Origin: Lachnospiraceae bacterium
GTDB lineage: Bacteria; Bacillota; Clostridia; Lachnospirales; Lachnospiraceae
DNA: 42,597 nucleotides
Direction: 5' to 3'
NCBI GenBank assembly: GCA_024683645.1
Contig: JAIKYA010000012.1
Coordinates: forward strand, 1-42,597
The first letter of the stretch is position 1; each line of letters begins with the position of its first letter. A program made the translations under genes and the position numbers. Below the pieces are notes generated by a model, which did no database searches, had not been told where the DNA came from, and was given only the letters and a program-made list of their open reading frames with translations. Shown one piece after another: positions 41,914-42,597 of this stretch.

Positions 41914-42597
41914 TTACAAGCAAAACGTCATATAAGCCGGAACGCACACTATATTATCTTTTATTATCAGGTTTCTCGGATGAATAATATAACTCTCCCC
42001 TATTCTTGATTTGTATTTTTCCATAAACCGGTTTAGTGAAGTTGTTGAGTATTTTTTCCCTGACTTAACTTCAATCGGATATATCTTATATTTTAGCTTG
42101 CTGTTATTCGAAATAATGAAATCAATTTCTATATCATTCCGATGCTTTTCTGTTGAGTAATGCGTATAAAAATACAGTTTATGTCCATTTGCCACAAGCA
42201 TCTGTGCTATTACGTTCTCATATAACATTCCCTCATTAACAGAAAGCTTGTCATTAAGTATCTGCGCATACACCTGACTCTCAAGCAATTCATTCTCATC
42301 AAAAGCATGGCTGAGCAAAAGTCCGGTATCCCCCAGATAACATTTCACGTAAGTACGCTCTTCATTTATCGAAAGACCAACATTAGGATCATTGCACAGG
42401 AAGCATTCGTTTGAGATCATAGAATCAGACAACCAAAAGAATGTATCGCTGTATTTATCCGCATAACTGCCTTCTTGTATATCTTTGAACACAACTCGCT
42501 TCTCATGTTGTGACAACAAACCCGGAATTTGGTCAAAAATAGCCAAAACTTTACTACGATACTGAGCCTTGATCTTCATAATGTCATTACGATACAA
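41914..42597 (-). CDS. DUF4143-type AAA ATPase, C-terminal part (cut by window edge)
   Basis: The visible 227 residues are the C-terminal end of a large family of archaeal/bacterial AAA ATPases with a DUF4143 nuclease-like domain. The middle shows KCYLGDTGLLLSHAF and LYENVIAQMLVANGHKLYFYTH; the end shows the PD-(D/E)xK-like pattern NDIEIDFIIS, then KIYPIEVKSGK. The N-terminal ATPase part lies beyond the right edge; the codon at 42597 is TTG in open frame and not a convincing start. These proteins are common accessory genes of unclear role. The region is AT-rich. Confidence 0.85.
   Translation of the reverse strand: MYRNDIMKIKAQYRSKVLAIFDQIPGLLSQHEKRVVFKDIQEGSYADKYSDTFFWLSDSMISNECFLCNDPNVGLSINEERTYVKCYLGDTGLLLSHAFDENELLESQVYAQILNDKLSVNEGMLYENVIAQMLVANGHKLYFYTHYSTEKHRNDIEIDFIISNNSKLKYKIYPIEVKSGKKYSTTSLNRFMEKYKSRIGESYIIHPRNLIIKDNIVCVPAYMTFCL

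Overview
The window looks like a chromosomal segment of an anaerobic, plant-fibre-degrading member of the Lachnospiraceae (Butyrivibrio/Pseudobutyrivibrio-like). This is inferred from gene content, with no database search: a GlgC/GlgD glycogen pair, SpoVG, a DnaD-like/DnaC-like primosome pair, a CIRCE-controlled Hsp20, an intracellular GH10 xylanase fused to an esterase, a giant fused 2-hydroxyacyl-CoA dehydratase activase, and strong Shine-Dalgarno sites typical of Firmicutes. No tRNA, rRNA, IS element, prophage or CRISPR array was seen.

Layout. (1) 1-6750, minus strand: one transcription unit from a promoter at 6721-6750, with the 1457-residue activase/dehydratase fusion, a class I/II aminotransferase, UppP and the start of a patatin-like protein cut by the window edge. 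(2) 6765-12597, minus strand: cardiolipin synthase, D-2-hydroxyacid dehydrogenase, glucose-6-phosphate isomerase (own terminator), RluA-type pseudouridine synthase, an atypical OmpR-type regulator and Hsp20 behind a promoter overlapped by a perfect CIRCE operator. (3) 12753-24118, minus strand: a long cobalamin unit. A consensus promoter and a B12 riboswitch lead into btuF-like, btuC, btuD, cobT, cobU, cobS, a second short cobU-like gene, cbiB, cobD, a cobQ without glutaminase domain, a Cys-rich small protein, and finally the xylanase/esterase. Most neighbours overlap by ATGA. (4) 24137-27301: a membrane-bound HD-GYP protein and a divergent membrane-anchored metallophosphoesterase. (5) 27365-30255, minus strand: spoVG and the glgC-glgD operon. 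(6) 30345-35240, plus strand: murC, dnaD-like, dnaC-like and prs; tandem DnaA boxes precede the dnaD-like promoter. (7) 35249-37214: a lipoprotein, a half-length DegV-like protein behind a consensus promoter, and an unrecognised protein. (8) 37308-41655, minus strand: galE, a potassium channel, a low-molecular-weight tyrosine phosphatase, a metallophosphoesterase and an HD-domain protein. (9) 41721-42597: a GNAT remnant and the C-terminal part of a DUF4143-type ATPase, in visibly more AT-rich DNA.

How the genes work together. The cobalamin unit encodes corrinoid uptake (BtuFCD-like) plus late assembly: aminopropanol phosphate from CobD, attachment by CbiB, activation by CobU, lower-ligand activation by CobT and joining by CobS. 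No corrin-ring synthesis genes are present here, so the unit fits salvage of cobinamide or cobyric acid. Its most unusual parts are a CobQ that keeps the ATPase half and the C-terminal tail but has lost the amidotransferase domain, and two CobU-family proteins that have lost complementary motifs. The riboswitch leader also carries a 47-bp palindrome.
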